From Hofstenia miamia (lineage: Eukaryota > Xenacoelomorpha > Acoela): a DNA stretch of 64,000 nt. Position 1 is the stretch's first letter, and each line of letters begins with the position of its first letter. Below, one piece after another: positions 60,175 to 64,000 of the stretch. The position numbers and the translations under genes were made by a program. The notes beneath the pieces were generated by a model, which ran no database searches, was not told the origin of the DNA, and saw only the letters and a list, made by a program, of their open reading frames with translations. The stretch lies in NCBI GenBank assembly GCA_004352715.1, contig SCFE01000060.1:927190-991189 (forward strand). The letters are read 5' to 3'.

Positions 60175-61360
60175 CAGAGATGGAATTGGATCCAACATTT
60201 TAAGATCCGATCCAAATTTTTAAAAAAATTTTTGTTTTCAAACCGAAACGTACCTGAATTTAAATAAGTAAGTATTCTAACAATAAATAAACATGGACTT
60301 AAAAAATATATATGTTTTTTTATGAATTGAAGTTGTTTGAAACAAGATAAATTTACTTCAAAACTTCAGGTAAGCCGATGAAACAAGAAAAGCCCAAATA
60401 ATGGCAAATTAAAGGACAACCTCAAAATTTATATTGCAAGACATTGAAAAAAAATTGTTGTAGAGTGTATTAAAATTTGTGAAAAAAAAATTTATCTTTC
60501 AAACAAAATTTGAGATTTAAATATAAATTTTGAATTTTACTGAAATTGGATACTAAATTGGATTAACAGTTAAACTAAGTTTGGGGTACTTTTGTCACTT
60601 TTCCACATGTTTAAATACTTTTTGTCTGCACAATATGGGAATCATTCTAACTGAGCTTATCAAGATTCAAAAAAGCATCAATAGTCTATGAAATAAGCTT
60701 AGAACTCTTTCCTGAGGATGATAATAATAATAACCTATTAATAATATTCTGACGGTATGGTTCCATAAACATTTTTGTATTAGTGATTATAATAATGACA
60801 AACTTCTGAGTGCTACGTTGATCTTGGCATTGCAAGTTGCTTAGAGTGCATATTTAAATGAGATTTTTTGATTGAAGAGCATCCCAAATTATATTAGTAC
60901 TTTTACATTTTGGCAGTGTTTGCAAAATCAAAGGTATTCCACTTGATTCTCTGTGTTCTGTGGTTTTTCTTTGACATACATATTAGAGAGAATCCTTTTC
61001 AGAATTCTGCTCTTCCATTTGCAAGTCTGTACAAACAAATGTTTTTGGTTGCTTTACTATTTTATCATTATGTGATAGCTAACAGGAATTGCATTTTCAG
61101 ATTTGAATTATTCGTGACCAATTTTATAAGTTGTTGGAAAGAATGGACAATGAAATTTAATTACAAAATTTCACTAAGATTGAGATTATAAACTCACTTA
61201 AATTGGGATTCAATGTAAAAATGTGCGTTATTTATAAAATCTACAAATACACAAGTTTTAAAAATTTTTGTATCCGAAACAGATCCGAAGAATCTTATAA
61301 TGAAGATCCGATCCGTTTCGTATCCGATCCGATACGAGATCTGATCCGATTCCATCTCTA
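60175..61360. mobile_element. Non-autonomous hAT element, 1.19 kb
   Basis: Left end CAGAGATGGAATTGGATCC and, reversed, right end TAGAGATGGAATCGGATC. CGTCACAG flanks exactly on both sides (60167-60174 and 61361-61368). GATCCGATCC-type motifs are repeated near both ends. The 93-codon open stretch at 60910-61191 has no recognisable transposase block. Confidence 0.92.
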
Positions 61361-61368
61361 CGTCACAG

Positions 61369-61724
61369 GGTAGCAATCAATTTTCCTGGGTGGGTAGTGG
61401 AAGAAATGAAACGAAAAAGTCTGATTTTTTAAATAAGATGAGCCCCACACTTAGCATCAAAATTTAACACCCCTGCCCAAATCCTTAGTAACACATTATA
61501 AATGATATTTAAAACATAAATTCATGTAAATATTCATGTACACAGATTGTATTGCCCTATTAAAATAATACAAAGGGTGTGAATAGTTTTTGTAAATACT
61601 TCAAAAAGGTGAGAATATTTTCGCAGCTAATTGTACCCAATTAACATAGATTACTAAATCTACTTCAATTTCATTTGATAGAATTGCTGCAAAGGTGTAG
61701 AAATTTCAAACATACCAGTATCAT
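61369..61724. other. No recognisable feature
   Basis: May contain the unrecognised 5' end of the downstream piggyBac relic. Confidence 0.35.
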
Positions 61725-62833
61725 TTGCAATTTGTAATGTCTCAACAAATGTCAGCACAAAGTTTCCTGCAAGCAATGATAAATTTTTCAAGTGATAAAT
61801 CTGGAGATGACACTGAACAAGATTTAGACGAGGTAGAGGAGAATAATGATGAACAGCTATTACATGAAATTTCATATTCAACAAGCAGCAGTGATGAAGA
61901 TTTAGACCTCTTGTCACAGCAGTCACGAAGAGATTGATAATGAAAATAATTCCCTTCGAGCGCAAGATGGAACTGAATGGACAATAATTGAAAATACACA
62001 GGGAGCTAGACGTGTAGAATGCAACGACAAAATATAGTAAGCCAGCCTGAAGGTGTAACAGAAGCTTGTGATGGCATCATAACTCCATTAGACGCATGGA
62101 ATCTTCTCTTTGATAATTGAATGCTGAATTTTATTGTTGATTGTACAAATGATTTTGCTAATGAAAGGATAGATGATTGGAATCTAACAAGAGATGAACT
62201 AGAAAAATTCGTGGGACGACTGTACCTAAAAGGAATTACATATCGACGAAATTATCCATTCGAAAACTATGGTCAACGACATATGGATGTCCCATATTCA
62301 ATAAGACACATCTTGTCAAATTTCAACTATTTTAGATCGCTTTGTAGTCAATTCTCAACGTTGCTACCACCCATTATCGTTCTTGACTATTGATGAACAA
62401 TTATTTCCGACTAAAACACGCTGCCATTTTATGCAATATATGCCCGCAAAGCCGGATAAATTGGTGATAAAATTTTGGATATTAGGTGATGTTTCATCAA
62501 AATATTGTTATAATATCAAGCGGTATCTTGGAAAGATGAGAACAGACATATGTCACTTGGTACACATGTTGTGCAAACACTTATAGAACCTCTAAACAAC
62601 AAAGGATACAATGTAACTACTGATAATTTGTTACTTCTAAACAAATTTCTCAGCTTATGCTCCAAGTCCGAACAACAATAGTTGGAACCGTGCGTTCAAA
62701 TCCTCCTTCCCAAAATTTTTAGGACTGCATAATTCTGTAATGTACCAAAGTGGCAAGTTGCACCTTACCAGATATCAAGCGAAACCAAAAAGAGTTGTGC
62801 ACATACTTTCTACACAGCATATCAAGAAGATGG
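61725..62833 (+). pseudogene. Second piggyBac transposase relic
   Basis: An acidic N-terminal region (DEVEENNDEQ) is followed by MLNFIVDCTNDFANE, LTRDELEKFVGRLYLKGI and PYSIRHILSNFNYFRSL. The first catalytic aspartate is retained in LTIDEQLFPTKTR (about 62390), with YMPAKPDK after it. Near 62610 GYNVTTDNLL gives the second aspartate, then TIVGTVRSNPP and finally YQAKPKRVVHILST. The part with the third aspartate and the zinc finger is missing. Frameshifts and stops are numerous, and no TTAA ends were located. The copy differs clearly from the one at 56449, so it is a separate family. Confidence 0.8.
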
Positions 62834-63581
62834 TAAGAAACTTGAAAAAGTGTATTATTTTATAATAATAATAAATATACTACTAGACAGTATGTGTCGT
62901 CAAAATTCGACAAAATTGGGCTGTAGACGCTGGCTCTTGGGGGTCCAATATAATCTGCCTTTTGCTGCTAAGTGTTGCTGAAAGAATGGATTGCAATAAA
63001 AAAATGAATTACAAGGCAAAAGAACCATTGTCATGGGAAAATTGGTAATGCAAATGTTCATATAGAAAAGTCTAAATGAGCGTTGGTTTTTATAAATTTT
63101 GCTGATAACCTCAGTCTTTCATTGTATATTTCCGCTTTTACACTGACAAGCTCCACTGTCATTTATGGGAAGCTTTAGTTGCGGGAGTTTCGTTTGGCAA
63201 GTTGTATGGTCTTCCCTTCCTAGTAGCAGTTACTATAACTATGTTGGTCAAGGGGAGTCATTCCCCTCCAATTTTAGGAATTCTCCTTTTAAAATAATTT
63301 ATTTCCAAAAATAACATTACGAAGAAAATGATGAAGAACTCTTTTACTAATTTTTATATTTACATATGAAATGAATTACAACCTCAACTTAAAGAAGAAA
63401 CATTAAAAAGTTTAAAAAAAATGTAAAAATGCATTTGAAACCAAGAAAAGCCACCTCTTTAAATTACCAAAGAACTCAATCAATTCAGTCACCCCTTAAT
63501 TACTGAAGCAGAAAATACTGTTTTTGAAATATTAATAAGTGCTTAAAACTTTTTACGTATATTTATTTTATGTACAGAGGA
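62834..63581. other. No recognisable feature
   Basis: AT-rich, no open frame with motifs. Confidence 0.4.
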
Positions 63582-63615
<34 letters not shown>

Positions 63616-64000
63616 TTTTCATCTCACAGCTTCATGCTGGTATCCCTCTCAGCTCGGGGAACTCACCAGTTCCCAGGGAGTCTGAGAGCTTTCCTAACAA
63701 TGCTGCCTTCTGTGCTACTGCTCCTCCCCACTTTGGTACTCCCAACTCCTCCAAGTATCTCTTGTGCTTCTTACTCACTGCTCCTAGTGCTTCTACAACT
63801 ACCGGGACTACTTCAACCTTCCTTAAATTCCACAGCCTTTCTATTTCCTCTGCCAACTCTCTGTACTTGTCTATCTTCTCTTTTTCCTTTCTTTCTACAT
63901 TTCTGTCCTTTGGTACTGCTATGTCTATCACTGTTCCTAATCTTTTCTCTTTGTCTATCACTACTATGTCTGGCGCCCGTGCTTCTATCACTTTGCTCAT
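63582..64000 (-). CDS. C-terminus of a non-LTR retrotransposon ORF2 and its (AAT)n tail (partial)
   Basis: The minus-strand frame from the window edge (64000) to a stop at 63632 reads ARAPDIVVIDKEKRLGTVID, IAVPKDRN, EKIDKYRELAEEIERLW and VVPVVVEALGAVSK. This is a conserved block found at the end of certain LINE polyproteins. The PD...D spacing suggests a PD-(D/E)XK nuclease-like fold. The frame is undamaged and GC-richer than its surroundings, so this copy looks young. About 16 bases after the stop the minus strand runs into (AAT)n, seen on the plus strand as (ATT)n at 63584-63615, as expected of a LINE tail. The rest lies outside the window. Confidence 0.75.

Noticed and set aside
60910-61191. 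93-codon open frame as a gene
   Set aside because: Hydrophobic low-complexity translation inside a non-autonomous hAT element, with no known motif.

Overview
The window is AT-rich metazoan DNA. It has spliced genes with GT-AG introns, long (TA)n runs with assembly gaps beside them, and many decayed transposable elements from nearly every eukaryotic class. The mix of P, piggyBac, hAT, Tc1/mariner, pogo, Penelope-like and several non-LTR families suggests an invertebrate (cnidarian, tunicate or similar). I cannot fix the species. Nothing looks bacterial, and I see no tRNA, rRNA or CRISPR array.

Only two host genes can be defended. The first is a two-exon minus-strand gene at 2381-4543 for a small secreted leucine-rich-repeat protein. 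The second is an apparently complete six-coding-exon plus-strand gene at 39360-50767. It encodes a 529-residue RCC1-repeat plus BTB protein of the RCBTB1/RCBTB2 family and aligns almost without gaps to the human protein as I remember it. It uses a 43-nt intron and what is probably a GC-AG intron.

Layout: 1-6.8 kb holds the LRR gene and empty sequence. 6.8-9.6 kb has two inverted copies of a MITE embedded in (TA)n and a 1-kb gap. 9.6-18 kb holds non-autonomous hAT-like elements, one of which carries SWIM and YqaJ-nuclease fragments. 18.3-21.8 kb is a CR1/L2-like LINE with both ORFs broken. 22.6-26.3 kb holds a foldback element made of 31-bp repeats, a hAT-like MITE and a TTAA-flanked MITE. 27.3-35 kb holds a LINE tail, an IS630/mariner relic, Penelope-like fragments in opposite orientations, a 342-bp MITE, a perfect 27-bp hairpin and a whole but broken Tc1 element. 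36.7-50.8 kb is the RCBTB gene, with a 2.6-kb hAT just upstream, two hAT elements in intron 3, and a 4.45-kb P element (itself holding a hAT relic) filling intron 4. 51.6-64 kb holds LINE fragments, a pogo relic, a piggyBac element with TTAA ends, a second piggyBac relic, another hAT and the 3' end of a well-preserved LINE.

Most element boundaries were set by eye from terminal inverted repeats plus target-site duplications. No autonomous element here looks intact. Short sequences repeated on both sides of two N runs (31481 and 34168-34254) show that at least two of the gaps are assembly artefacts.
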